Assembly (NCBI RefSeq): GCF_900101615.1
Contig: NZ_FMZX01000011.1
Location: 1 to 64,000, forward strand
Length of the DNA: 64,000 nucleotides
DNA from: Belnapia rosea
GTDB lineage: Bacteria > Pseudomonadota > Alphaproteobacteria > Acetobacterales > Acetobacteraceae
Reading direction: 5' to 3'
Below are positions 35,324 through 43,808 of the stretch, in pieces; positions within the stretch are counted from its first letter, which is position 1, and the number at the start of each line of letters is the position of its first letter. The notes under the pieces were generated by a model. It was not told where the DNA came from and ran no database searches. It saw only the letters and a list, made by a program, of their open reading frames with translations. A program made the translations under genes and the position numbers.

Positions 35324-37987
35324 TCACAGGGCCAGCCGCGCCTCCATCACCTCCTCCTCCTCGGCCGAACGCCGCAGGCTGAAGCCGAGGCTGCGGACAA
35401 AGCCCAGCATCGGTTGGTTCTCGGCCAGGACCTGACCGGCTACCTCCATCACGCCCATGGCGCGGCCCCATTCGAAGAGCCGCTCCATCAGGTGGCGGCC
35501 CACGCCCTGGTGCTTCATCGCCTGCTCCACCGTCACGGCGAATTCGGCGCTTGGCCCCACCGGGTCGCGGATCAGCCGTGCCACGCCGCGGATCGCCCCC
35601 GTCGCGTCGCAGGCCACGAAGGCCATCTCCCGGTCGTAGTCGATCTGGGTCAGGCGCGCGGTCAGGGCCGGCGACAATTCGCGCAGGGGCGAGAAGAAGC
35701 GGCGGCGGATATCCTCGGGATCGAGGCGATGGAACATCTCGCCCAGCGCCGCGGCATCCTCCGGGCGAATCGGGCGGATGGCCAGCGGCCCCGCCGAACG
35801 GGTCTGGAAGGGCCGTTCCAGCTCGGCCGGATAGGGCGGGATCGCCAGCACCGAGGCCTCGCCAGCCAGCCGCAGCTGGAGCGCCGCATCCACCGCCAGC
35901 ACGCCCTGCGCATCGGCGAAAAGCGGGTTGATGGTGAGGCCCGCCACCTCCGGGAAATCCACCGCGACCTGCGAGAGGCGCACCAGCGCCTCCGCCACCG
36001 CTCCGCGATGGGCGGGCACATGGTCGCGGAAGCCGGCGAGCAGCCGGGCCGTGCGCGACCGGCCGATCAACTGGTCCGCCAGCGCCAGGTTGAGCGGCGG
36101 CAGGTCATGCGCCTCATCCGCCGCGAGATCAGCCGCGGTGCCGCCCTGGCCGAAGCCGATCCAGGGACCGAACATCGAATCCTCGCCGAGGCGGAGCCGC
36201 AGCTCGAGCGCCCGCGCCGCCTGGCGCTGCACCAGCAGCCCGTCGATCCGCGCCTCGGGCCGGCTCGTGCGAATGCGCAGGAGCATCGCCTCCGCCGCCT
36301 CCCGCACCGCCGCGGCACTGGCGAGGTTGGCCACGACGCCGCCGATATCGCTCTTGTGCAGCACGTCGGGGCTGAGGATCTTCAGCACGACGGGGAAGCC
36401 CAGCATGGTGGCGGCATCGGCCGCCTCGGCAGGTCCCTCGGCATGGCGGCCCGGCACGGTCGGGATGCCGTAGGCAGCCAGCACGCCGAGCGCCTCCTCC
36501 GCCGTCAGCGCCAGCCGCCCCGCCGCCCGGGCACTGGCGAGGATGCGCCGGACAGCGGTCCGGTCCGGTGCCAGGTCCAGCACCTCCCGTGAGGGCAATT
36601 CAGCCGCCGCAGCGCGGTTGCGGCGGTCGGCTGCCAGATGCAGCGCGCCACGCGCCGCGGCCTCGGGGGTGGCGAAGACCGCCAGCCCAGCCTCCGCCAT
36701 GTGGCGGCGCTGCCGCCCGGCGGTGGCCTGCCCGATCCAGGCGACAAGGATGGGCGCGGCGCGGCCAGGGCCCGTCCGGGCCGCCGCGATCATCGCCTCG
36801 GCCGCGGCCTCGGCCGCATCGGGTGGCACCTCGCCCGGGGCCGGGGCGTGCAAGGCGAGCACCGCATCCACCTCGGGCAACCCGGCCAGCATGGCGGCCG
36901 CCTCGGCCAGCTTCGGCCCGGCCGCCGGCCCGAGCGAGAGCGGGTTCCCAGGCACCCAGCCGGAGGGCAGCAGCATGTGAAAGGCCGCCATCGATTCCGG
37001 CCGCAACTCCGCCAGGCAGCCGCCACCCGCCACCACCGCATCGGCGGCCAGATGGCCGAGACCGATACCGTTGGTGACGATGCCGATGCGAGTCGCCGGC
37101 AGCGTCCCGCCCCGGCCCGGGGCCGCCGGCCGCAGCCGCACCCGGGCCAGCGTCTCCGCCGCCGAGAGCAGGTCCTCGAGGCCGGAGACGCGGAGGACGC
37201 CGGCGCGCCGCAGCGCCGCCTCCATCACCGCATCGGCCAGGCCCGAGGCATCGCCGCTGCGCCCTCCGGCGCGGATCGCCATCACCGGCCGGGTCCGCGC
37301 CGTGGCGCGGGCGGCCGAGACGAAGGCCCGCCGGTTGCGCACCCGCCGCAGGTCGAGCAGCACGGCGCCCGTGCCCGGGTCCCGCGCCAGCCAGTCGAGC
37401 GAGGCGGCGAAGCCGATCGTGGCATTGCCGCCGATGCCGATCACATGGCTGAAGCCAAGCTGTTCCGACGCCGCCCAGTCCAGCACCGCCCGCGCCAGGG
37501 CGGCGGATTGGGTGACCAGCGCCAGCCGCCCCCGTGCCGGCGGGATGTGGGTGAGCGAGGCATTCAGGCCGATCTCCGGGATGCAGAGGCCGAAGCTCCC
37601 CTGCCCCAGCGCCCCCACCCCGGTCCGCGCGGCGATGCCGGCGAGGTCGGGTGCCGGGCCGGGCACGATGGCGGCGAAGCAGCCGCGCCGCGCCAGGGCT
37701 TCCATGGCGGGCTCCAGCGCCGCCGGCGGGAGGCAAAGCACGGCGAGGTCCGGCGCCTCCGGCAATGCCTCAACCGATTCGGCCGGCGTGAGGCCAGGCA
37801 CCGCCATCCCGATAACGAAGGCGCTGCCCTTGAAGCCGCCGCTGGCGATATTCGCGGCCAGCACCGGCGCCTCCGGCTGGGCAGGATCGGCCAGCAGGAC
37901 GAGGCTGCGCGGCCGGAACAAGGCGCGCGGCTGGTAGCCGGGAGCGACGCTGCGCGGGATGATCATCGGCATGGTGCGGCGCAACAT
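35324..37987 (-). CDS. Pat-like protein: acyl-CoA synthetase (NDP-forming) domain fused to GNAT acetyltransferase
   Basis: A protein of about 887 residues with CoA-binding, succinyl-CoA-ligase-like, ATP-grasp and GNAT domains in that order. ATP-grasp: VVLKILSPDVLHKSDIGGVV and GFGQGGTAAD; GNAT at the C-terminus with the acetyl-CoA motif HQGVGRHLMERLFEWG. Such proteins (Pat, YfiQ/PatZ) acetylate lysines, for example on acetyl-CoA synthetase. In the segment that in ADP-forming synthetases carries the phosphohistidine motif SHTGA, the sequence is RSGDASGLAD, with no His, as expected for an inactive synthetase half. Start at ATG 37987 is my choice; ATG 37972 or 37966 and a TTG at 38011 are alternatives, none with a strong ribosome binding site. 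Confidence 0.85.
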   Translation of the reverse strand: MLRRTMPMIIPRSVAPGYQPRALFRPRSLVLLADPAQPEAPVLAANIASGGFKGSAFVIGMAVPGLTPAESVEALPEAPDLAVLCLPPAALEPAMEALARRGCFAAIVPGPAPDLAGIAARTGVGALGQGSFGLCIPEIGLNASLTHIPPARGRLALVTQSAALARAVLDWAASEQLGFSHVIGIGGNATIGFAASLDWLARDPGTGAVLLDLRRVRNRRAFVSAARATARTRPVMAIRAGGRSGDASGLADAVMEAALRRAGVLRVSGLEDLLSAAETLARVRLRPAAPGRGGTLPATRIGIVTNGIGLGHLAADAVVAGGGCLAELRPESMAAFHMLLPSGWVPGNPLSLGPAAGPKLAEAAAMLAGLPEVDAVLALHAPAPGEVPPDAAEAAAEAMIAAARTGPGRAAPILVAWIGQATAGRQRRHMAEAGLAVFATPEAAARGALHLAADRRNRAAAAELPSREVLDLAPDRTAVRRILASARAAGRLALTAEEALGVLAAYGIPTVPGRHAEGPAEAADAATMLGFPVVLKILSPDVLHKSDIGGVVANLASAAAVREAAEAMLLRIRTSRPEARIDGLLVQRQAARALELRLRLGEDSMFGPWIGFGQGGTAADLAADEAHDLPPLNLALADQLIGRSRTARLLAGFRDHVPAHRGAVAEALVRLSQVAVDFPEVAGLTINPLFADAQGVLAVDAALQLRLAGEASVLAIPPYPAELERPFQTRSAGPLAIRPIRPEDAAALGEMFHRLDPEDIRRRFFSPLRELSPALTARLTQIDYDREMAFVACDATGAIRGVARLIRDPVGPSAEFAVTVEQAMKHQGVGRHLMERLFEWGRAMGVMEVAGQVLAENQPMLGFVRSLGFSLRRSAEEEEVMEARLAL

Positions 37988-38040
37988 GGACCGCCGCGCC
38001 GGGAGCGGCAACCATGCATCCCGGCAGCAGGAGCTTGACG

Positions 38041-38994
38041 ATGGACGCGCGGCTGGATCCCGAGATGCAGGCTTTCAACGCGATGATGGAGGGGCGCGCG
38101 GCCCTTCTGCCGCCGATCCGCCTCGAACTGCCCTTCGACCGTCCCCGCGCCCTGACCGAGGCGTTGAATGCGCCCCTCTCCGCCGGCGGCCCGGTGCTGG
38201 CGGTGAGCGAGGACCGCTGGCTGCCGGTGCGCGGCCGGCGCATCCAGTGCCGCGTCCACCTGCCGGCGGGGCCGGGGCCGCATCCGGTGCTGCTCTACCT
38301 GCATGGCGGCGGCTGGGTCTGGAACAGCATCGACACGCATGACCGGCTGATGCGCGAATACGCCGCGGCCGCGGGCTGCGCCGTCATCGGCCCCGACTAC
38401 GCGCTGAGCCCGGAGGCGGTCTTCCCCCAGGCGCTCGAGGAGTGCGAGGGCGTACTGCGCTGGATCGCCGCCGAGGGCGCCGCCTGGGGGCTCGACCCGT
38501 CCCGGATCGTGGCCGGCGGCGATTCGGCCGGCGCCAACCTCGCGGCTGGCCTCGCCTTGTCGCTGCGCGACGGCGGCGCCCCGGTCCCGCTCCGCGGCCT
38601 CCTGCTGAATTACGGTGTCTTCGACAGCCGGCTCGACCGGCCGAGCTACCGCGAATTCGCCACTGGCTACGGGCTGACGGAGGAACGGATGCGCTTCTAC
38701 TGGGGCGCCTATGCCCCGCGCCCCGCCGACCGCCTCAACCCGCTCGCCGCGCCGCTGCGGGCCGACCTCGCCGGGCTGCCGCCCTGCCTGCTGCATATCG
38801 CCGAACTCGACGTGCTGGCGGATGAGAACCGCGCGATGGAGGCCGCCCTGCGCGCCGCCGGAGTGGCCGTCGAATCGCAGCTCTTCCCCGGCACGGTGCA
38901 TGGATTTCTCCGCGCCCTCGGCCATGTCGGCGCGGCGGACCGATCGGTGGCGGCGGCCGCGGCCTGGCTCAGGGCGCGGCTTGCCGCTGCATGA
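38041..38994 (+). CDS. Alpha/beta hydrolase (hormone-sensitive-lipase-type esterase)
   Basis: A 317-residue esterase of the HSL family. The oxyanion-hole motif is HGGGWVW (about 88-94), the nucleophile elbow is GDSAGAN with Ser about 162, and the acid and base are in the ELDVLADENR and GTVHGFLRAL stretches near the C-terminus. It hydrolyses short-chain esters; natural substrate unknown. I start at ATG 38041 with an AGGAG element upstream (MDARLDPEMQ). Its 3' end overlaps a convergent GNAT gene by 26 bases. Confidence 0.88.
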   Translation: MDARLDPEMQAFNAMMEGRAALLPPIRLELPFDRPRALTEALNAPLSAGGPVLAVSEDRWLPVRGRRIQCRVHLPAGPGPHPVLLYLHGGGWVWNSIDTHDRLMREYAAAAGCAVIGPDYALSPEAVFPQALEECEGVLRWIAAEGAAWGLDPSRIVAGGDSAGANLAAGLALSLRDGGAPVPLRGLLLNYGVFDSRLDRPSYREFATGYGLTEERMRFYWGAYAPRPADRLNPLAAPLRADLAGLPPCLLHIAELDVLADENRAMEAALRAAGVAVESQLFPGTVHGFLRALGHVGAADRSVAAAAAWLRARLAAA

Positions 38995-39418
38995 AGCGCG
39001 CGCCCTCGCCGTAGCTCGCCAGCGCCACGGCATCGGCGCAGGGCGCATCGCGGAAGCCCTGCGCCTGCCAATAGGCGCCGGTGCCGGGGATGGCGACGAG
39101 CGTCGCCTCCGGCCAGCGGGCGAGCAGGCGCGCCGCATGGCCGGCGCCCCGCGCCGCCGGCAGCAGGGCGATGTCGTGCAGGTGCCAGGGCCCCGGCCGC
39201 AGCCTGCCGAGCAGGCTGTCGAGCGGCGGCGGCGCCAGCCCGTCCCAGGGATGCGCCACGGCATAGCCCTCCCCCTCGCCCAGCATCCAGCACCCGCCCG
39301 ACGCCAGCGCGAGCCGTTCGGCAAAGACCGCCGGCGCTTCCGGGTGGTGCGGGTGCAGCCGGTCCGCCAGGGCGAGGACGCCAGGCAGGTCCGCCGCGGT
39401 CATCGGGCGCCAGTCCAT
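38969..39418 (-). CDS. GNAT family N-acetyltransferase
   Basis: A 149-residue acetyltransferase. N-terminal MDWRPMTAADLPGVLALADRL, the middle beta-bulge segment GPWHLHDIALLPAARGAGHAARLL carrying the acetyl-CoA-binding loop (R-x-x-G-x-A/G), and a C-terminal FRDAPCADAVAL are consistent with the GNAT fold. Acceptor is unknown. The start at 39418 lies 46 bases from the divergent P1 peptidase gene. The 3' end overlaps the esterase gene. Confidence 0.75.
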   Translation of the reverse strand: MDWRPMTAADLPGVLALADRLHPHHPEAPAVFAERLALASGGCWMLGEGEGYAVAHPWDGLAPPPLDSLLGRLRPGPWHLHDIALLPAARGAGHAARLLARWPEATLVAIPGTGAYWQAQGFRDAPCADAVALASYGEGARFMQRQAAP

Positions 39419-39463
39419 GGCCCCGGATAGCGCGAAGCCGGCCGCCATGCGAGGCTTCGCCGC

Positions 39464-40486
39464 ATGATCACGCCGGGCCCGCGCAACCTTATCACCGATG
39501 TCGAAGGCATCCTCGTCGGCAATGCCGAGGACCCGCGGATCCGAACCGGCACGACGGTGATCTATCCCGAGACGCGCTGCGCCGCCGCCGCCGATATCCG
39601 CGGCGGCGCGCCGGGCACGCTCAACATCCAGGCGCTGGACCCGACCAGCATCGGCAATACCGTCGATGCCATCGTGCTGTCCGGCGGCTCCATGTACGGG
39701 CTGGATGCGGCGGGGGCCGTGGTCGCGGCGCTCGGTGCGCGTGGCCGGGGCGTGGCCTTCGGCGGGGCGACGGTGCCGGTGGTGCCGGGCGCCATCCTCT
39801 TCGACCTGATGAATGGCGGCGACAAATCCTGGGGCGAGACGCCGCCCTATGCCGCGCTCGGCCGGGCGGCGCTGGCCGCGGTGGGGCTGGATTTCGCGCT
39901 CGGCAATGTGGGGACCGGGCTTGGCGCGCGGGCCGGGCGGGTGAAGGGCGGCCTCGGCAGCGCGAGTTGCGTCACACCCGACGGGGTCCAGGTTGGCGCG
40001 CTGGTCGCGGTCAACAGCTTCGGCAGCACGGTGATGCCGGGCAGCCGGCATTTCTGGGCCTGGCCCCATGAGCTGGCGGGGGAGTTCGGCGGCCTCGGCC
40101 CGCCCCCGCGCGACTGGCGGCCGGAGCCCGAGATGCCCCTGCCGCTCGGCTCGGCGCTCAACCCCATGGCCAATACGACCATCGCCGTGGTGGCGGTGAA
40201 TGCGGCGCTCGACAAGGGCGACCTGCAACGCCTGGCGATCATGGCCCAGGACGGGCTGGCACGATCGATCCGGCCGATCCACACGCCCTTCGACGGCGAC
40301 AGCGTCTTCGCCATGGCGACCGGCAGGCTGCCTCTGACGGGGCCGGGGATGCTGGCGCGGCTCGGCCATCTGGCGGCGGAGACGCTGGCACGGGCAGTGG
40401 CGCGCGGCGTCTACCACGCTATTCGCCTCGGCGACCGGCCGGGCTGGCGGGACCTCGATGAGCACGGCGAGGCGTCGCCTCAGTAA
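39464..40486 (+). CDS. P1 family peptidase (DmpA/BapA-type aminopeptidase)
   Basis: A 340-residue N-terminal-nucleophile aminopeptidase related to L-aminopeptidase/D-esterase DmpA. Start NLITDVEGILVGNA and the Gly-rich core (VLSGGSMYGLDAAGAVVAAL and GVKGGLGSASC-like GRVKGGLGSASCV) are typical; self-cleavage is expected before the Thr at about 238 in MANTTIAVVAVNAAL, which becomes the nucleophile. Substrates range over D-/beta-amino-acid peptides. A 41-residue membrane peptide gene reads towards it and overlaps its last 7 bases. Confidence 0.88.
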   Translation: MITPGPRNLITDVEGILVGNAEDPRIRTGTTVIYPETRCAAAADIRGGAPGTLNIQALDPTSIGNTVDAIVLSGGSMYGLDAAGAVVAALGARGRGVAFGGATVPVVPGAILFDLMNGGDKSWGETPPYAALGRAALAAVGLDFALGNVGTGLGARAGRVKGGLGSASCVTPDGVQVGALVAVNSFGSTVMPGSRHFWAWPHELAGEFGGLGPPPRDWRPEPEMPLPLGSALNPMANTTIAVVAVNAALDKGDLQRLAIMAQDGLARSIRPIHTPFDGDSVFAMATGRLPLTGPGMLARLGHLAAETLARAVARGVYHAIRLGDRPGWRDLDEHGEASPQ

Positions 40487-40605
40487 ACGAGGTGGCTCAG
40501 GGCAATCTCGACCGCGATGACGAAGCCGGTGAAACAGGCGGCAGCGGCCGTGTAGGCCGCGGTCCCGCTCCACTGGTCGGTGGCGGCATGGGCGATGGCA
40601 CGCAT
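40480..40605 (-). CDS. Small single-pass membrane peptide
   Basis: A 41-residue ORF (begins MRAIAHAATDQWSG, ends SHLVY) with one predicted helix of about 20 residues (YTAAAACFTGFVIAVEIALSH). It is preceded by a strong AGGAG ribosome binding site 9 nt before the ATG, which argues that it is translated. It is too short for any family call. It overlaps the P1 peptidase tail-to-tail. Could be a membrane microprotein; functional role unknown. Confidence 0.5.
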   Translation of the reverse strand: MRAIAHAATDQWSGTAAYTAAAACFTGFVIAVEIALSHLVY

Positions 40606-40729
40606 GGAAAGGATCTCCTGGCTTGGCGGCCGGCCTACTGGACAGGCCACCCTTGACCAGGAGGATCGGCGTCCGCCGGGCAAAAGGCGAAGCGAAAGCC
40701 CGGATGGCCTCCATCCATGCAGCGGATGG

Positions 40730-41884
40730 TCAGCCGCCGGCGAGCGCCCGCTTCGCCACCTCGGCCAGGAAGCCGCTCGCCACCGGCAGGATGGCATCGT
40801 TGAAGTCGTAGCGCGGGTTATGCAGCTCGCAGCCGCCCTCGCCCGGGCCGTTGCCGATCCAGACAAAGGCGCCCGGCACCTCCTTGAGGAAGAAGGAGAA
40901 ATCCTCGCCGGTCATCGCCGCCTGCAGGTCCCGCCGCACCGTCGTCACCGCGCCGGCGGCACCCGCGGCCAGGTCCCGCTCGGCCGGGTGGTTCACCGTG
41001 GGCTCGACGCCGACCTTGAACAGCACCTCGGCCTCCAGGTCGAAGGTCGCGGCGATGCCGGCGGCGATGCGGCGCATGCCCGCCTCGATCGCCGCGCCCG
41101 TCTCCGGCACCAGCCAGCGGGCGGTGCCCTTCAGCACCGCGCGGTCGGCCACCTGGTTCTGTGCCTCCCCGGCCTCCGCCACGGTGACGCTGACCACGGC
41201 GGCGTGCATCGGGTCGATGTTGCGGGCGACGATGGATTGCAGGGCGATGATGGCATGGCCGGCGCCGATCATCGGGTCCCGCGTGAGATGCGGCAGGGCG
41301 GCGTGGCCGGCATGGCCGGTGAAGGCGATCTCGAACCGGGCGCCGGCGGCCATCACCGGCCCCTCATGCACGGCGACCGTCCCCGCCTCCAGCCCCGGCC
41401 AGTTATGCCAGCCGAAGATCCGTTCCATCGGGAAGCGCTGGAACAACCCATCGGCGATCATCGACCGTGCGCCGCCCCCGCCCTCCTCGGCCGGCTGGAA
41501 GACGAGCTGGATGGTGCCCGTCCATCCCGGATCCTGGGTCAGCAGCGCGGCCGCGCCGAGCAGGGCGGTGGTGTGCCCGTCATGGCCGCAGGCATGCATG
41601 ACGCCGGGCACGGTCGAGCGGTAGGGCAGCGATTCATTCTGTTCCTGGATCGGCAGCGCGTCCATGTCGCCGCGCAGTCCGACCGAGCGGTTGGACCCGC
41701 CGCCGCCCCGCCGCAGCGTGCCGACCACGCCATGCCCGCCGACGCCCTCCGTGACCTCGGCCCCCATCTCCCGTAGCCGCGCGGCGACGAAGGCGGCGGT
41801 CTCCGCCTCATGCAATGTCAGGCCCGGATGGGCATGGAGGTGGCGCCGCCACCCGGTGAGCGTTTCAGCAAGGGCTTGATCCAT
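40730..41884 (-). CDS. M20 amidohydrolase (hippurate hydrolase type)
   Basis: A 384-residue di-metal aminoacylase of the M20D group (HipO/IAA-amino acid hydrolase type). Metal motifs: MHACGHDGHTTALLGAAALL (His-Asp), QPAEEGGGGARSMI (catalytic Glu), and WHNWPGLEAGTVAV; C-terminal TGEDFSFFLKEVPGAFVWIGN carries the last conserved His-equivalent region. It hydrolyses N-acyl amino acids. Monocistronic with the start at 41884, divergent from tamA. Confidence 0.9.
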   Translation of the reverse strand: MDQALAETLTGWRRHLHAHPGLTLHEAETAAFVAARLREMGAEVTEGVGGHGVVGTLRRGGGGSNRSVGLRGDMDALPIQEQNESLPYRSTVPGVMHACGHDGHTTALLGAAALLTQDPGWTGTIQLVFQPAEEGGGGARSMIADGLFQRFPMERIFGWHNWPGLEAGTVAVHEGPVMAAGARFEIAFTGHAGHAALPHLTRDPMIGAGHAIIALQSIVARNIDPMHAAVVSVTVAEAGEAQNQVADRAVLKGTARWLVPETGAAIEAGMRRIAAGIAATFDLEAEVLFKVGVEPTVNHPAERDLAAGAAGAVTTVRRDLQAAMTGEDFSFFLKEVPGAFVWIGNGPGEGGCELHNPRYDFNDAILPVASGFLAEVAKRALAGG

Positions 41885-41948
41885 GCAAGAAGCCTAATCC
41901 TCCCCACCTGGGTAGGGAACCCTGACGCAGGAGGATGCTTTCGCCCCA

Positions 41949-43805
41949 GTGTTATCGTTGTTGCGCCGCATCCCCATCATTCTGGTTCTGCTTGCCGCCC
42001 CGATTGCCAGGGCGCAGGAACCCGACCCGGCGGCCCTGCCCTACAAGGTAGAGATCGCGCCAAGCGGCGATTCACGCCTGGATGCCGCGCTCTCCGCGGT
42101 GTCGCAGCTCGTTGCGCTGCATGAGCAGGCGCCGACCACCGCGGGCGGCGTCATCGGACGGGCCCAGGGCGACCGGGAGCGGCTGCAGCAGGCGCTGCAG
42201 TCGGAAGGCTATTGGGGTGGCGTTGCGCGTATCACACTGGGCGGCCTGCCCATCACCGACCCGGACCTGTTCGCCCGCCTGGAGGCCACGACCGAGAAGC
42301 CCCTCCCGATCCGCATCACGGTCGAGAAGGGTGAGCCCTATCGCATCGCCAGCATCGCCATCCGTGCCACGCGGCCGGAGGAGCAGCCCACGGTCGATGC
42401 CGCGGCGGACCGGCCCTTTGGCATCGCGCGGGGCGATGTGGCGCGGGCCGAGCCGGTGCTGGCCGCCGAGCGCACCCTGCTGGACCGCCTGCTCGAATCC
42501 GGGCACCCGCTGGCCAGCCAGGCAGGGCGGGAGACGGTGGTGGATCATGGCGCGAAGACCATGGAGATCAGCTGGCGCCTCGCCCCCGGCCCGCTGGCCC
42601 GCTTCGCCCCGCCCCAGGTGGAAGGGGCTGTCCGGGTCGATGCCGATTTCCTCCGCCGCCAGGCTGGCCGCATCACCGGCGAGACCTACAGCCCCGCCCG
42701 GTTGGAGCAGGCCCGGCGGGAGCTGATGGCCCTCGGCCCCTTCGGCTCGGTCCGGGCACGGGCCGCGGAGCGGCTCGACAGCGAAGGCCGCCTCCCGACC
42801 ACCTTCACCGTCGCCGAACGGGCCCGCCATGCGGTCGGCGTCACCGCAGCCTATGAGACGAATTACGGCCCCACCATCCGGGTCTATTGGGAGCATCGCA
42901 ACCTCTTCGGCGGCGCCGAGAGGCTGCGGCTGGAGGGGGAGATCGCGCGCATCGGCACGGGCGGCGCCCTCGATCAGATGACCTACCGGACAGGGGCCAC
43001 CTATCGCAGCCCCGGCGTCTTCGGGCGCGACCTGACCCTGATCGCCAGCATCGGCGCCCTGCGCGAGCGGCTGGACGCCTATGACCGGGATGCCATCACC
43101 GCCTCGCTGCTGTTCGAGCGCCGCATCTCCGACCGTCTCTCGCTGCGTGCCGGGCCGGTGGCCGATTTCGGCTCGATCGGCCCGCCGGACGGCCAGTTGA
43201 GCCCCTACCAGATCGTCGGCGTGCTCTTCGGCGGCCGCTTCGACGGCACCGACAGCCTGCTCGATCCGGCCCGGGGCTACCGCCTCGAGGGCACCGTCAC
43301 TCCCTCCTACAGCATCCGCGACAGCGAGCCCTTCGTGCCGCTGCGGGTGACCGGCAGCACCTATTGGGATGTGCTGGGCGACCGGCGCAGCATCCTCGCC
43401 GTGCGCGGCACCGTCGGCTCGCTGCTGGGGGCCGGGCGTGGCAGCGTGCCGCGGCACATGCGCTTCTATGCCGGCGGCGGCGGCTCCGTGCGCGGCTTCG
43501 ACTACCAGTCGATCGGGCCGCGCGACGAGCGCAACAAGCCCTCCGGTGGGGCCAGCCTGCTGGAGACCAGCCTGGAATGGCGACAGAAGGTCTATGGCGA
43601 CTTCGGCGCCGTTGCCTTCGTTGATGCCGGCGCGGTCGGCACCGGTTCGCTGCCCGATACCTCCAACCTGCGCGTCGGCGCCGGCCTCGGCCTGCGCTAC
43701 TACACCGCGATCGGGCCGATCCGCGCCGACGTGGCTGTGCCGGTGGTGCGGGAGCCGAACTCCTCCGGCTACGGCCTGTATGTCGGCATCGGCCAGGCGT
43801 TCTGA
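41949..43805 (+). CDS. tamA: Autotransporter assembly factor TamA
   Basis: A 618-residue outer-membrane protein with signal peptide (LLRRIPIILVLLAAPIARAQ), N-terminal POTRA domains (about 25-280) and a C-terminal 16-strand Omp85 barrel ending in GLYVGIGQAF, with aromatic terminal residue. POTRA-type sequences include EPYRIASIAIRA and AAERTLLDRLLESGHP. TamA works with TamB to insert proteins into the outer membrane. The start is a GTG at 41949; an AGGAGG site 14 nt upstream is rather far. An ATG behind it at 41935 is out of frame. The tamB gene starts 3 bases after the stop. Confidence 0.9.
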   Translation: MLSLLRRIPIILVLLAAPIARAQEPDPAALPYKVEIAPSGDSRLDAALSAVSQLVALHEQAPTTAGGVIGRAQGDRERLQQALQSEGYWGGVARITLGGLPITDPDLFARLEATTEKPLPIRITVEKGEPYRIASIAIRATRPEEQPTVDAAADRPFGIARGDVARAEPVLAAERTLLDRLLESGHPLASQAGRETVVDHGAKTMEISWRLAPGPLARFAPPQVEGAVRVDADFLRRQAGRITGETYSPARLEQARRELMALGPFGSVRARAAERLDSEGRLPTTFTVAERARHAVGVTAAYETNYGPTIRVYWEHRNLFGGAERLRLEGEIARIGTGGALDQMTYRTGATYRSPGVFGRDLTLIASIGALRERLDAYDRDAITASLLFERRISDRLSLRAGPVADFGSIGPPDGQLSPYQIVGVLFGGRFDGTDSLLDPARGYRLEGTVTPSYSIRDSEPFVPLRVTGSTYWDVLGDRRSILAVRGTVGSLLGAGRGSVPRHMRFYAGGGGSVRGFDYQSIGPRDERNKPSGGASLLETSLEWRQKVYGDFGAVAFVDAGAVGTGSLPDTSNLRVGAGLGLRYYTAIGPIRADVAVPVVREPNSSGYGLYVGIGQAF

Positions 43806-43808
43806 ACC

